Origin: Amycolatopsis sp. DSM 110486
GTDB taxonomy: Bacteria > Actinomycetota > Actinomycetes > Mycobacteriales > Pseudonocardiaceae
DNA: 64,000 nt
Assembly (NCBI RefSeq): GCF_019468465.1
Contig: NZ_CP080519.1
Coordinates: 8,735,001 to 8,799,000, forward strand
Direction: 5' to 3'
Position 1 is the stretch's first letter, and each line of letters starts with the position of its first letter. Shown here piece by piece: positions 8,486 to 17,785 of this stretch. The notes under the pieces are model-generated. The model was given only the letters and a program-made list of their open reading frames with translations. It did not search any database and was not told the DNA's origin. Position numbers and translations under genes: made by a program.

Positions 8486-9175
8486 TCAGGCGATGAAGTC
8501 GTTGTCCACCAGGTAGGTGCGGATGTTGCGCCGGGCGTCGAACATCGCCTTGTAGATGGCGTTGCGGTTGGTTTCCAGTTTTGCGGCGAGGGCGTCCATC
8601 GGGATGTTGTCGATGGCCACGGCGACGAAGACGCGTCTCTGGTGTTCGGTCAATACGTTCTCGATGACGTGGGCGAGGGCGGCCCGGAGTTCGGTGGCCT
8701 GCACCTGGTGGGGCGGTTCGTCACCGACGGCGGCCCGAGCGCGCTCGGCCTCGTCGTGGTCGAGAGACACTCGGTGGTCGCGCCAGAAGTGCCGGCCGAC
8801 TTTCGTCGAGACCTCGAGGATGACGAATTTGAAGGCCCAGGTCTTGAACTGCGCGTCGCCGCGGAACTCACCGATCTTGCGGGTGATCCGCATGAGGGCG
8901 TCGGCCGCGGCCTGGTGGGCCAAGTCTTCGAGTTCGGGGCCGGTGAGCCGGAGGACCGGCGACCTGCGTGCGGTCTCTCTCCTGGCGATTTTGATGAGCA
9001 TCGCGTGCAGCCGGCGGCAGGCGTCTTCGAATGCCGGGCTGCCAGGGCTCAATTCTTGGACCCAGGCGGCGGACGCGGGGTCAAAGCTCCGTCCACCGAC
9101 CAGGACTCGTCCACTGATCTTCCGTCCAGCGTCAGCGGTGTATGCCGTCTGGATGCGGGACGCGCCTGGTGTCAT
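8486..9175 (-). CDS. ECF-type RNA polymerase sigma factor
   Basis: A 229-residue sigma-70-family protein. Region 2 spans LEDLAHQAAADALMRITRK through FRGDAQFKTWAFKFVILEV (core binding and -10 recognition). Region 4 spans LTEHQRRVFVAVAIDNIPMD and ETNRNAIYKAMFDARRNIR (-35 helix-turn-helix). The N-terminal 50 residues are extra and unlike a standard ECF. The start is ATG 9175, with GAAGGTG upstream. No anti-sigma gene lies beside it, so regulation may be by an unlinked partner. Confidence 0.9.
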   Translation of the reverse strand: MTPGASRIQTAYTADAGRKISGRVLVGGRSFDPASAAWVQELSPGSPAFEDACRRLHAMLIKIARRETARRSPVLRLTGPELEDLAHQAAADALMRITRKIGEFRGDAQFKTWAFKFVILEVSTKVGRHFWRDHRVSLDHDEAERARAAVGDEPPHQVQATELRAALAHVIENVLTEHQRRVFVAVAIDNIPMDALAAKLETNRNAIYKAMFDARRNIRTYLVDNDFIA

Positions 9176-9539
9176 GTGGCTTCACCTTCTCGCCGGTGAC
9201 CGTCTTCTGCATTTGAAATCTCCTTGCTACGCCTTCACTTTCCGCTTTGACGGCACGTCAACTGACTTGTCCACCACTGCGTCGATGGCCATCGACGATG
9301 AGCGGTCAGCCCGGGAGGGAGTCAGAGGAGAGTTGCGCCGCCCGCAAGGCGTCGGAGCACCACCCGATGGTGCGCGTCGGTTCGCGCTGCGACACGTCGC
9401 CCGGTTGCGCTCCGCGGGTTGCGCGGCGAATCCGCGTGTATGCGGCAGAAGTCGACGGCGCGTGGAACGGCCACAGGACCGAGTAGCGAGAACCACCACG
9501 GGCCTTCCCCTGTCGCTCCTCGTCGATCGAACGGTACTT

Positions 9540-9553
9540 GGACCATATAGTCC
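9540..9553. promoter_or_regulatory. Palindromic operator-like site GGACCATATAGTCC
   Basis: A 14-bp near-perfect palindrome (one mismatch), GGACCATATAGTCC. A perfect version, GGACCATATGGTCC, lies at 13188-13201. Both are followed within 20-30 bp by GACGAAGT. Size and symmetry suit a dimeric repressor such as TetR. The TetR C-domain remnant lies about 350 bp away on the minus strand. Confidence 0.4.
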
Positions 9554-9889
9554 GGACGAAGTCGAGCCCGATGGCGAAGAAGCACGGGTGGGAGCATAGG
9601 GCGAAGCCGTGACGGGCGATGTCAGCCGCTTGCCGACGGTGACTGGAGCCGCCGAAAACAGAGTATTCGTCGAAGCGCCCGACGCTTCCCAGCGATACGG
9701 CTCACCCGCTCCCAGTATCACGCGGTCATCGCGCTCGCCGAGCACCACGCGCTGGCCGCTGGCGTCAATCCAGATAGGATCGCCGCTCACCGGCAGCAGG
9801 ACAGTGGGCCGTTGCGCCGGTGGTTCGCACCGGTCACCCCGGGCTCCAGATGAGTACCCGGTCCAGCCCGGCTCGACCTTGATCGGCGC

Positions 9890-10180
9890 TCCGGGTGGTG
9901 TGCGCGCTGGCAGGTAACCTCCTTGCAGTGTAGTGATGACGCCAGTGGCAAGGACCTCCGCGGCCACGCCGGAATCGAGGTCACCGGCGGCCTGCAGGCG
10001 CGACAAGGCCGAGGCCAGCAGCCCCTGCCACCGGGAAAACGCCGTAGCGAGAACAATTCGGCCACGATCGTGGCGAAGAGCGAAGTAATGGGTCAGCGAG
10101 CCGAGGAGACAACTGCCTTCCGGCGCCCACGAATCGACCAGGTACTGTGCGCCGGTGCGCCCGGTGACCGTGGTGAAGTC
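9890..10180 (-). pseudogene. TetR-family C-terminal domain remnant
   Basis: The minus-strand frame reads GSCLLGSLTHYFALRHD, then AFSRWQGLLASALSRLQAAG and EVLATGVITTLQGGYL. This is the pattern of the C-terminal ligand-binding domain of TetR regulators (cysteine-containing GCLLGSL start, helix alpha-8/9 end). No helix-turn-helix precedes it; the upstream part of the frame is unrelated. I infer a decayed repressor gene. Confidence 0.65.
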
Positions 10181-10823
10181 CTCGGGGTCGGGGCCCTGAG
10201 AGGACAGCTCGTTCGTCGATGACACGGCTACAGAGTCGCATCGCCGCCGCCCGCGCACATTCCGGCCAGCGGCCGTTGCGTGCCCATTGCTGGCGGGAAT
10301 GCCCGGGTACCGGCCGGCCGGTATCGGCCATACCGGCTGGCGGTCACTCACCCGGTACCGATAACGGCATGGGGCCTTGACGTCGGTGACGCCGCGGGAA
10401 GCCGGTCATGGCGCCTGAGCGTTCCGGTGCGCCGGCCCACCCGCACGAGCCGCCATGATCCTTTGTGGACCAGGCGCGAACCGGCATCCGACGCTCGATT
10501 CACACTGTCGCTTGTGCGAAAGCGACCATACTTTTTCGCCACATTTTTCCGAGACGAAGGAGTCGGCAGTGAACGACTTCCTCACTTCACACCACAGCAG
10601 GCGGGACCTGCGACGAGCGGCGGCCCTACATCGACCACGACGGCCCGTCGCCCGGCTGTCCAGAGCCGCGAGCAGCGAATCGCCGAGCGGCACAGAGCAT
10701 ACCTCCTCATTCACCATGTCGCGCTGGTCGTAAGCCGGACCACCTCGGCTGTCGGTGCCCGACATGCCGCCGCCCGAGTGGCGTTTGGCGTGGTCGAGCC
10801 GTCGCCGACGCCCGCCGTGTCCA

Positions 10824-11130
10824 TCACCCGTCAAGACCGTGCAGCGCCTTGCGGGTGGTCTGCAGGCTCGACCCGCGGTACCGCGGGTTCGTGCAACCGG
10901 GCAGGTGGTCGTAACCCAGCTCGACGGCAACGACGCGGCCCGTGTTGAACCCGGACTCGCCGCCGGGCCGGCCACGGCCCTGCATCAGGTCGCCGATATC
11001 GGTGGGGTCGAGCTGTGGAACCTTGTTGAGCGCAGCCCTAACAATATGCACGGTGAGGTCGTCGGGACGCATGTCGACCAGCGACCCCTTGGCCGCGCGA
11101 CCGATCGGCGAACGGGCGGCGGATTCTGCG
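10824..11130 (-). pseudogene. Thiolase (acetyl-CoA acyltransferase) N-terminal remnant
   Basis: The minus strand encodes ARSPIGRAAKGSLVDMRPDD, then DIGDLMQGRGRPGGESGFN and GRVVAVELGYDHLPGCTN, the N-terminal end of thiolase-family acyltransferases. Where the active-site motif RYCSSSLQT is expected the sequence has RYRGSSLQTTRKALHG, so the nucleophilic Cys is lost, and the reading ends at 10824 about 30 residues later. About three quarters of the gene is absent. Confidence 0.8.
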
Positions 11131-11567
11131 CACAATAAGCGTCTGCTTAGTGCAGGTCCTGTCTCCTCGCCGCACAGGAAGCGCCATGCCACGGCGGCGG
11201 GCCTTCGGTCGGACGACGTCGCGACGAGACACGAGCGCGGAGGCGGACATCGGTGAGACTTCTGCCTGAGCACAGCACCTAGGTGCCGAAGCGGCGTCAC
11301 GTGACCGCGGATGCGTTATCGCTGCCTTTCGATCTTGGCGACGAATCGTGCAAACCGGGGGTAAGAGATGTGGTGGGCGTGGCGCCAAGCACACGGTAGT
11401 GAAGTGATGACGTCTTCGGAGGCCGAAAAATTTCCCCCATGTGTGTCCGTACTGGCGCGACTGGTTGCCGGCGGGTTGTGCCGTTGCGGAGTGATGGGGC
11501 CTGGTGGCGCAGGCGTCCACTGTGCAAGGCAGCGCGCGCCCATCGCGCTTTCCCTCGTGTGGGCGGC
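11131..11567. other. Intergenic, nothing recognised
   Basis: No protein-like frame is seen on either strand between the thiolase remnant and the hairpin at 11568. Confidence 0.45.
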
Positions 11568-11611
11568 GCAGGACCCCGGCGCGGCGGCTCGCCGACGCGC
11601 CGGGGTCCTGC
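11568..11611 (+). terminator. Strong 16-bp hairpin upstream of a membrane gene
   Basis: Arms 11568-11583 and 11596-11611 are perfect complements (16 bp) around a 12-nt loop. A pyrimidine-rich stretch (ttcccgtcacttcc) follows. It lies 36 nt before the start of the membrane protein gene at 11647. It may terminate a lost upstream gene or act in the 5' leader as an attenuator. Confidence 0.55.
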
Positions 11612-11646
11612 TTCCCGTCACTTCCGGACTATAGGAGGAGGAGTCC

Positions 11647-12138
11647 TTGACAGGCGCAGTAAATGGCAAGGTGGTGCTTCGCCTGCCACGGCTGGTTGCG
11701 CGGGTCGACCGGGCCATGGCTTTCGCGGCCGCGGTGCACGCGGCGCTGGTGCTGGCTGACTTCTTGTTGCTGGGGTTGCTCGTCGGAGGTGTGCCTGTAC
11801 TGGAGGAGTCGTTCCTCGTCGTGTTCGGCATCATCGGCCCGGCGATTGGCATCACGCGCCATTTCCGGGCCGCGTCACGGGACGGAGCGAGTCTCGTCAT
11901 CGTCTCGGCAGCCTGCTCGCTGATCCTGAGCGTTCTGTGGCATTTCGTGCTCGGCGGGCCTAGCAGTCTTCGTGTCGCCCTCCGTTCGGGGGTGCCCGTC
12001 GTGGCGCGGGTCTTCGAAGTCTCGGTGACGCTCCACGTGGCCGCGGCCGCGGCGGCACTACTGCTGGCCGCACTCGCGTTTCGCCGCCGGGCTTCGATCT
12101 TGTCGATCGGCCGAATGCCAGTGGTAGGCCGAGACTGA
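11647..12138 (+). CDS. Four-helix integral membrane protein, unknown function
   Basis: A 163-residue hydrophobic protein with about four membrane segments (residues roughly 23-45, 50-70, 80-105 and 122-147) and a basic cytoplasmic tail (RRRASILSIGR). The start is TTG 11647 behind a GGAGGAGGAG run. No family recognised. A 16-bp hairpin sits in its leader. The neighbours are degraded, so context gives no function. Confidence 0.65.
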   Translation: MTGAVNGKVVLRLPRLVARVDRAMAFAAAVHAALVLADFLLLGLLVGGVPVLEESFLVVFGIIGPAIGITRHFRAASRDGASLVIVSAACSLILSVLWHFVLGGPSSLRVALRSGVPVVARVFEVSVTLHVAAAAAALLLAALAFRRRASILSIGRMPVVGRD

Positions 12139-12373
12139 TGCCGGAGTCTGGTTTCGCTGGCCCAGCGAACCAAACGGGGCATACGCTCGAAGCCGTGTCG
12201 TCGCCGTTCCCGCCCTCACCCCGCGTTGAGCCCCGGAGCCCTGGTGGCCTCCGCTGTGAACGATGACGACCACCGCCCGTCCGAGCATGCCCAGGCCGTA
12301 GAGAACCGTCAGCCTGTCGGTGTAGTTCGTCCTGACCAACTTCGTGAACGATGTGGCCTGGACGGCCGTCAAC

Positions 12374-12405
12374 TATCCGGCGGCGAGCCTCGCCGCCGCC
12401 GGATG
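12374..12405 (-). terminator. GC-rich hairpin, likely terminator
   Basis: ATCCGGCGGCGAG pairs with CTCGCCGCCGCCGGAT with a three-base bulge, giving a strong stem directly beyond the stop of the small minus-strand frame at 12408. The position supports termination of that frame's transcript. No U-tract, as is common in actinobacteria. Confidence 0.5.
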
Positions 12406-12407
12406 AG

Positions 12408-12524
12408 TCACTGCGGCTGCCGTTCGAACACCGTCTCCACAGACTCTCCGTTCCGCCACTGCTCGGCCCGAACTGTCGGACCGGCGATGTCGGGGACGTG
12501 ATACGGCACAGTCAGCTTGGCCAT
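12408..12524 (-). CDS. Possible 38-residue protein
   Basis: The frame starts MAKLTVPYHVPDIAGPTV and ends in a VETVFERQPQ tail. Codon composition is protein-like and a terminator hairpin follows 3 bp after the stop. There is no good ribosome binding site, so it may be the tail of a lost gene. No family recognised. Confidence 0.35.
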   Translation of the reverse strand: MAKLTVPYHVPDIAGPTVRAEQWRNGESVETVFERQPQ

Positions 12525-13259
12525 CGCGCCATCGCTTCGGCCGCGCCTGGCCGGCCAGTGTTACGGGAGTATCTGGCCACGTCCGCGACGAGGTCGGCCC
12601 CGCGGGGTGGCGAGTTGGGCTGTAGACACTGCCTGTGGCGTATGGGGCCAGCCGGAGCTGATCGCCGTACCGGGACACCAGCTCGGCTGTGCTCACCTGC
12701 TAAACGATAGACAACGTGTCCGGTGGCCGGCCCCACGCCGGTGACGGTGGGGGTGCGAACTCCAGGTGGCAGGAATGCGAGGTGACCCCCACCACCGCGA
12801 TGCTCAACAGGCTCCCGTCGCCCGCGGACGCCCGGTTCCCGGCCACTTCGCCCGGTGTCCGCCCCCAATCTGCTCCGGACCGGAAGGTGGAATCTGATGC
12901 GGACCTTCGGCCTGCCCCGTGCCGGACGCCCGGCACCCGTCGTTTCCCGTTGCGCGACCGCGAGGCCGCCCTCGTCCCGCACGTGTCCCCGGCAGCCGCC
13001 GCGTTCACGCCGACCGCCCTGTTCCCGCACCGGATCCGTGTCGAACGCAGGTGGATTCCGTGAACCTCGAACAGATTTCCCTTCGCCTGGCGGTTGTCCT
13101 CATGGGTTCGGGGTGCTCCGTGTGCGGCCGCCCCCACGGCCGCATCGGCCAGGTCGTCGAGGCGTGAATGCTCCTGGAGCGTGATTCGGACCATATGGTC
13201 CAGGTAGGTTCGGTCGACGAAGTGCGACAGACAAAGGACTCGTGTTGGTTCTCGGCGAC
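12525..13259. other. Gene-poor stretch
   Basis: No convincing gene. A minus-strand frame from about 12696 starts STAELVSRYGDQLRLAPYA and then becomes Arg/Pro-rich. The palindrome at 13188-13201 is the only clear structure. Confidence 0.45.
13188..13201. promoter_or_regulatory. Perfect 14-bp palindrome GGACCATATGGTCC
   Basis: This is a perfect palindrome upstream of the transaldolase remnant. It is almost identical to the site at 9540-9553, and both are followed by GACGAAGT. Operator function for a dimeric repressor is inferred. Confidence 0.4.
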
Positions 13260-13430
13260 CGTTTGCGAACGCTGCACGAGGAGATATGTCCGGTACGGCT
13301 GCACGCTTTGCCGCGAGATCCCACCGAGAATGAAGGCTTTACGAGGCTCATGCGGACCTGCTCCGTCACAGGGGTTACCACCAACCCGACGATCTTTGCC
13401 CACGCCATCGCACACGGTGTCCAGTACGCG
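13260..13430 (+). pseudogene. Second transaldolase, N-terminal remnant
   Basis: The plus strand encodes RLRTLHEE, then ENEGFTRLMRTCSVTGVTTN followed by PTIFAHAIAHG. This parallels the N-terminus of the intact transaldolase at 2299 (FERLVRSRSVVGVTTNPTIF). The GVSIWLDEL part is garbled, consistent with a compensated frameshift, and similarity stops after about 60 residues. The catalytic lysine region is absent. Confidence 0.75.
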
Positions 13431-14049
13431 TGGCAGGTCGGCGGGCTCATGGGCACGCCGGCGACCTGGACCAGGAACGAGCGCCGCGCCCTGTCAGGCG
13501 ACCGGTACGGCAGCCACATCCGCTCTGTGACCTCCTGGTCGAACTCCGACATGTGGTGCGACGGGGTGTCGATCGACACGCGTCCCGAGTCGGAGCGGCC
13601 GCAGGACGACGCCGGCTTCATCACTGTCTGGGCGGTACGGAACACGAACGGTGGGCCGCCTGAGATCCATGGCGGACGCGCGCGGCGACCGGTTCCCGAG
13701 TTGCACTTCGGTGAGAGCGCAAGTGGATTTCAAGAATCACCCGGACGGTCGATAACGAGCCAGATCTCAGGGAGACCAACGGCTACGACGACCATGGTGA
13801 CCCGCGGCGGGGAGACCGGTACAAGGGCGACTGATGATCCTTCCCACATCGTGGCAGACAGCGACGGCACTGCAGATCGTCCGAGATGCCGCGAACCAAG
13901 ACCTGGAACCGGGTCCGGGCTGAACGTTTCGGTCCGAGAGGGCGAGTTCTCCACGAAGGATCAGGCCGGACCGATGCAGCCGAACGGCTCCCAAGTTCCG
14001 GATGCAGGATCGAAAACCCACGCAGTTCAGCACCTAGCCGGAGGAAATC
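13431..14049. other. Unrecognised sequence before ctaD
   Basis: The plus-strand frame continuing from the transaldolase remnant reads RYGSHIRSVTSWSNSDMWCD and DDAGFITVWAVRNTNGG. It looks like real protein but belongs to no family I recognise, and it lacks its own start. The ctaD promoter should lie in 13950-14040. Confidence 0.4.
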
Positions 14050-15822
14050 ATGCGGACCACCGCGCCCAGCCCGGTCATAACGCGGCCCTATCCCGCGCGC
14101 ATTTCCGCGAAAGGCGCCGCGTTGCTGCGGTTGTTCCACACGACGGACCACAAGCAGATCGGCATCATGTACCTGGTCACGGCGTTCGCCTTCTTCATGG
14201 CCGGCGGCGCGATGGCCATGCTGATCCGCACCGAACTGGCCCGGCCCGGACTGCAGTTCCTGTCGCAGGAGCAGTACAACCAGCTGTTCACCATGCACGG
14301 CACGGTGATGTTGCTGATGTATGCGACCCCGGTCCTGTTCGGGTTCGCGAACTTCGTGCTGCCGCTGCAGATCGGTTCGCCCGACGTCGCATTCCCGCGG
14401 CTCAACGCGTTCTCGTACTGGCTCTACCTCTTCGGGAGCCTGATCGTCATCTCCGGCTTCCTCACGCCCGGGGGTGCGGCCGAGTTCGGCTGGACTGCTT
14501 ACACGCCATTGTCGGAGGCAACCCACACTCCAGGCCCCGGCACGGACATGTGGATCTGCGGCCTCATCGTGTCCGGTCTGGGCACGATCCTCGGTGCGGT
14601 CAATATGATCACCACCGTTGTCTGCCTGCGCGCGCCGGGTATGACGATGTTCCGGATGCCGATCTTCACCTGGAACATCCTGGTCACGAGCATTCTGATC
14701 CTCGTCGCGTTTCCGATCCTCACGGCCGCGTTCTTCGGCCTGGAGGCCGATCGCCGTTTGGGGGCGCACGTGTTCGACCCGGCAAATGGCGGGGCGATCC
14801 TGTGGCAGCACATGTTCTGGTTCTTCGGCCATCCCGAGGTGTACATCATCGCGCTACCGTTCTTCGGGATCGTGTCGGAGATCTTCCCGGTGTTCAGCCG
14901 CAAGCCGATCTTCGGCTATAAGGGATTGGTGTTCGCGACGCTGGCGATCGCCGCGCTCAGTTTCTCCGTGTGGGCGCACCATCTCTACGCCACCGGTGCT
15001 GTGCTGTTGCCGTTCTTCTCCTTCATGACCTTCCTGATCGCCGTGCCCACGGGCGTGAAGTTCTTCAACTGGATCGGCACGATGTGGAAGGGCCAGCTGT
15101 CCTTCGAGACGCCGATGATCTTCTCCGTCGGATTCCTGGTTACGTTCCTGCTTGGTGGTCTGACGGGCATCCTGCTGGCCGCGCCGGCCATCGACTTCCA
15201 CGTGTCGGACAGCTATTTCGTGGTGGCGCACTTCCACTACGTGCTCTACGGCACGATTGCGTTCGCGACCTTCGCGGGCATCTACTTCTGGTTCCCGAAG
15301 ATCACTGGCCGGATGATGGACGAGAAGCTCGGCAAGTGGCACTTCTGGACGACGTTCATCGGCTTCCACGGCACGTTCCTGGTCCAGCACTGGCTCGGCG
15401 CCGAGGGCATGCCCCGCCGCTACGCCGACTACCTGTCCACCGACGGGTTCACCACGCTGAACACGATCTCCACGATCGGCGCGTACATCCTCGGTGCGTC
15501 CACGCTGCCGTTCATCTGGAACGTGTTCAAGAGCTACCGCTACGGCGAGATCGTCACGGTCGACGACCCGTGGGGCTACGGCAACTCTCTCGAATGGGCC
15601 ACGTCGTGCCCGCCGCCGCGGCACAACTTCACCGAGCTGCCGCGCATCCGCTCCGAACGTCCCGCGTTCGAGCTGCACTACCCGCACATGGTGGAACGCC
15701 TGCAAACCGAAGGCGAGATCGGCTTCTTCGGCAAGCCGCGCCACCAGGCCGCACCGTCACAGAAGCTCGCCGCCACAACCACAGCTGACAACCACGACAA
15801 GGACAACGCAAGCGAGCAATAA
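14050..15822 (+). CDS. ctaD: Cytochrome c oxidase subunit I (aa3 type)
   Basis: A 590-residue polytopic membrane protein, the catalytic subunit of respiratory cytochrome c oxidase (reduces O2 to water and pumps protons). The start [19 protein letters not shown] is typical of actinobacterial CtaD. Metal ligands are visible: FTMHGTVM (heme a His), [11 protein letters not shown] (CuB His with the cross-linked Tyr), WAHHLYATG (CuB His pair) and [13 protein letters not shown] (heme a/a3 His). Twelve helices are expected. ATG 14050 has GGAGGAA upstream. Other oxidase genes are absent here, the usual situation for actinobacterial ctaD, which sits away from ctaC/ctaE. Confidence 0.97.
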   Translation: MRTTAPSPVITRPYPARISAKGAALLRLFHTTDHKQIGIMYLVTAFAFFMAGGAMAMLIRTELARPGLQFLSQEQYNQLFTMHGTVMLLMYATPVLFGFANFVLPLQIGSPDVAFPRLNAFSYWLYLFGSLIVISGFLTPGGAAEFGWTAYTPLSEATHTPGPGTDMWICGLIVSGLGTILGAVNMITTVVCLRAPGMTMFRMPIFTWNILVTSILILVAFPILTAAFFGLEADRRLGAHVFDPANGGAILWQHMFWFFGHPEVYIIALPFFGIVSEIFPVFSRKPIFGYKGLVFATLAIAALSFSVWAHHLYATGAVLLPFFSFMTFLIAVPTGVKFFNWIGTMWKGQLSFETPMIFSVGFLVTFLLGGLTGILLAAPAIDFHVSDSYFVVAHFHYVLYGTIAFATFAGIYFWFPKITGRMMDEKLGKWHFWTTFIGFHGTFLVQHWLGAEGMPRRYADYLSTDGFTTLNTISTIGAYILGASTLPFIWNVFKSYRYGEIVTVDDPWGYGNSLEWATSCPPPRHNFTELPRIRSERPAFELHYPHMVERLQTEGEIGFFGKPRHQAAPSQKLAATTTADNHDKDNASEQ

Positions 15823-16170
15823 TTGCGTCCACCCTCGTCGACTCGGTGCTCCTGCCGCTATCGCTCGCGAGCATGGTCTTGATCCTGATCGGGTCGATCG
15901 ATCTGTCGGTGGGGGCAAACGTGACGTTGAGCGGCGCGATCACCGCGACCACCGCGGAGGCGTGCCGTCCGGCAGCGGCGAGCCGTCGACCGGGAGCAGC
16001 CCGGAGACCAGGACGCGGTACTGGAGTTCGCTGTTCGCGGACATAGACGGCCTCCGATCGCCTGGCGCAGCACGGGCCCACTGCCCGCCGTCGGGTGCGG
16101 TCATTCGGCAGCACCCCGGGACCATTCTCTGGAAGACCACCGGCCGACAACAGGGAATAAGAGCGTGTCT
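15823..16170. other. Intergenic debris after ctaD
   Basis: Two scraps are visible. On plus, near 15870-15960, LILIGSIDLSVGANVTLSG resembles the conserved stretch of sugar ABC permeases of the RbsC type. On minus, 15940-16044, a 34-residue frame with GGAGG upstream starts MSANSELQYRVLVSGLLPVD and may be the first exon-length piece of a truncated hydrolase. Neither is a whole gene. Confidence 0.35.
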
Positions 16171-16310
16171 CACTTGGTGAGTTTCTTGTAGCAGGTGATG
16201 CTGGCGGCGATGGTGAGGAAGGCGAGGTAGTGGCCGGCGGTGGTGTTGCCGGGGTTTCTCCCTTGCCCGTTCCGCGTCACCCATGCGGCGCGGGCGAGCC
16301 GTCGAGCAGC
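16171..16310 (-). pseudogene. IS5-type transposase C-terminal remnant
   Basis: The minus strand encodes GNTTAGHYLAFLTIAASITC then YKKLTK and a stop, the usual end of an actinobacterial IS5-group transposase (TTAxHYLAFLTIAxxxxxxKRL). The catalytic domain is missing; upstream sequence in the frame is unrelated. A mobile-element scar. Confidence 0.7.
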
Positions 16311-16699
16311 CACAGAACCGGCCACCGATCCAGCCCAGGCCACACCGGGCGGTCCCGACAACCGGTGCCACAGCGGAGCACTCCCGCCCGGATACGGAAG
16401 ATTCACGAGCCGACCGCCGGGGTGCTGATGTCCCCGGTTCGAGATTTTCGGTGGGCGTTCCATGCCGCACGACGTGTCGTTCGCGTTGCTGCGTCGGCTC
16501 CGAGCGTGGCGCGACGGTCTCGAACGGCACACCGGAAGCGATCACGTCCTGGATGAGCGACTTCCGTGCCGACACCGCAGCGAAACGAGTGGCACGTGGC
16601 AGCCCAGAATCGGAAGGCCAGAGTCACTTCGTTCTTCCGCGTGATCGCCGGCTCGACCTGGTGGCCCGCTTCGCCGGGACCGTCCGGATGCTTCGCGCT

Positions 16700-16904
16700 G
16701 GCGCCGCAGTTGACCAATTCAGTTCCATCTCAAGGACACTCATCGCCGTCGATCTCCGCTCGACCTCGACCTGTACCACGTCCGGGGCGAGCACGTTCAC
16801 TGGGCGGCCCCGCGCCCGAGCTCCAGCCAGCCCCGGTTCGCGAGCGTGGCGAACCGCTGGGCGGCCTCGTCGCGCGAGAGTTTCTCCTCGCGCTTGACCT
16901 CCAC
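16700..16904 (-). pseudogene. Amphi-Trp domain protein, frameshifted
   Basis: From GTG 16904 the minus strand reads VEVKREEKLSRDEAAQRFAT and RGWLELGRGAAQ, then hits a stop (16797-16799). Continuation appears in the other frames: VNVLAPDVVQVEVE, then AEIDGDE, then LEMELNW at 16714. Together these give the small amphi-Trp domain (N-terminal helix, beta strands, W at the end). At least two shifts are needed, and the middle is shortened. Confidence 0.65.
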
Positions 16905-17328
16905 GTCGGCATCGCGGCACCTTCACGCTCGCCGCGGCCACTGCCCTCGCGAAGACCACCAGTTGCGTTGGGGCCGGCACATCACCTGCCACGAGTGAGG
17001 ACGTAACCAACGGCCGGACGCGGCGGTCACAGCGAGGGCAACGCCAGACACGCATTCCGGTCCGCACCCTCTGAAGAAGCGGGACGTGCATTGCGCTGCA
17101 AGCACGACTCGACCAGTCGATGTGTCGAGCACGTCCTCGAACCTCATGTCTAGACGCTCAGCGGCCTCGGGCACCAAGAAGGGGTAGTTCTCGGTGTTCA
17201 TGGATTTCCCCGGTGCCGCACTTTTCACGTCGAGCCGCGAAGCCTGACAGGTCACAGAGTCCGCCGGGACCTGCGCTCGTACCGTGGTGCACGATGATGC
17301 CGCCTTCGTTCATCTTGCGTTCACGTGA
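16905..17328. other. Unrecognised sequence
   Basis: On the minus strand a frame starts MNTENYPFLVPEAAERLDMR behind GGGGAAATCC and stays protein-like to about 17085 (FEDVLDTSTGRVVLAAQC). I do not recognise it; it may be the N-terminal piece of a truncated gene. Nothing else is seen. Confidence 0.35.
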
Positions 17329-17720
17329 ATGGCGTGCACTGAAATTCTTCGCAGACCGGTGCATCCCGTGCGCATCGGGCTGGAGGCGACGGTGCAGGAA
17401 CACACAATGGACGCGATCGCGTCCGAGCAACTGGACATTCAGGTAGCGCATCCGGAGACCTGGGTCGCGCGTGACTCCACCGTGCTCGACTCGTCGGTGG
17501 TGCGGGACCAGATTGCGTGTGAGCGGTCTCGTTTCGCCCCAGGCGCGGATCCACGCGTACCTGCCGATCCTCGTCGTGCGCGCGGCCGGTCCGCGCTGGG
17601 ACGACTGCAAGCTGAACCCGACCAAGCGGAAGTGGGAAACCCGGCCGGTACGCACCGTGCGGGGCGGTCGCACCGGCCGGGCACAACGAGGTGACGCGGG
17701 CGTTGTGCGTAGGCCCGGAT
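17329..17720 (+). pseudogene. Possible three-helix-bundle domain protein remnant
   Basis: One plus frame reads MDAIASEQLDIQVAHPETWV and a second, from about 17540, reads ARIHAYLPILVVRAAG. The latter matches the end of small actinobacterial three-helix-bundle dimerisation domains (ARxRxYLPVLVERAAR). A frameshift separates the pieces. It lies just upstream of the epoxide hydrolase. Identification is tentative. Confidence 0.35.
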
Positions 17721-17785
17721 CACCTGGCCCGGCGTGCCAAAGAGGGGCGGGAGCGCCGGTCGACCCGGCCCGATAGGAGGAGAAC

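Larger units (their letters stand above)
9176..10829. other. Decayed stretch around a TetR remnant
   Basis: Apart from the TetR C-domain fragment (9890-10180) and the palindrome at 9540-9553, no complete gene is seen. A minus-strand frame spans much of it, but only pieces look like protein (VLLPVSGDPIWIDASGQ, GAGEPYRWEASGAS). The right half, 10181-10829, shows nothing I recognise. Confidence 0.5.

Noticed and set aside
13242..14921. 559-codon plus-strand frame overlapping ctaD
   Set aside because: Only its first 60 codons (transaldolase relic) look real; the second half is an out-of-frame reading of ctaD.
14050..15822. ctaD as part of an unusual respiratory island
   Set aside because: Isolated ctaD is normal in actinobacteria.
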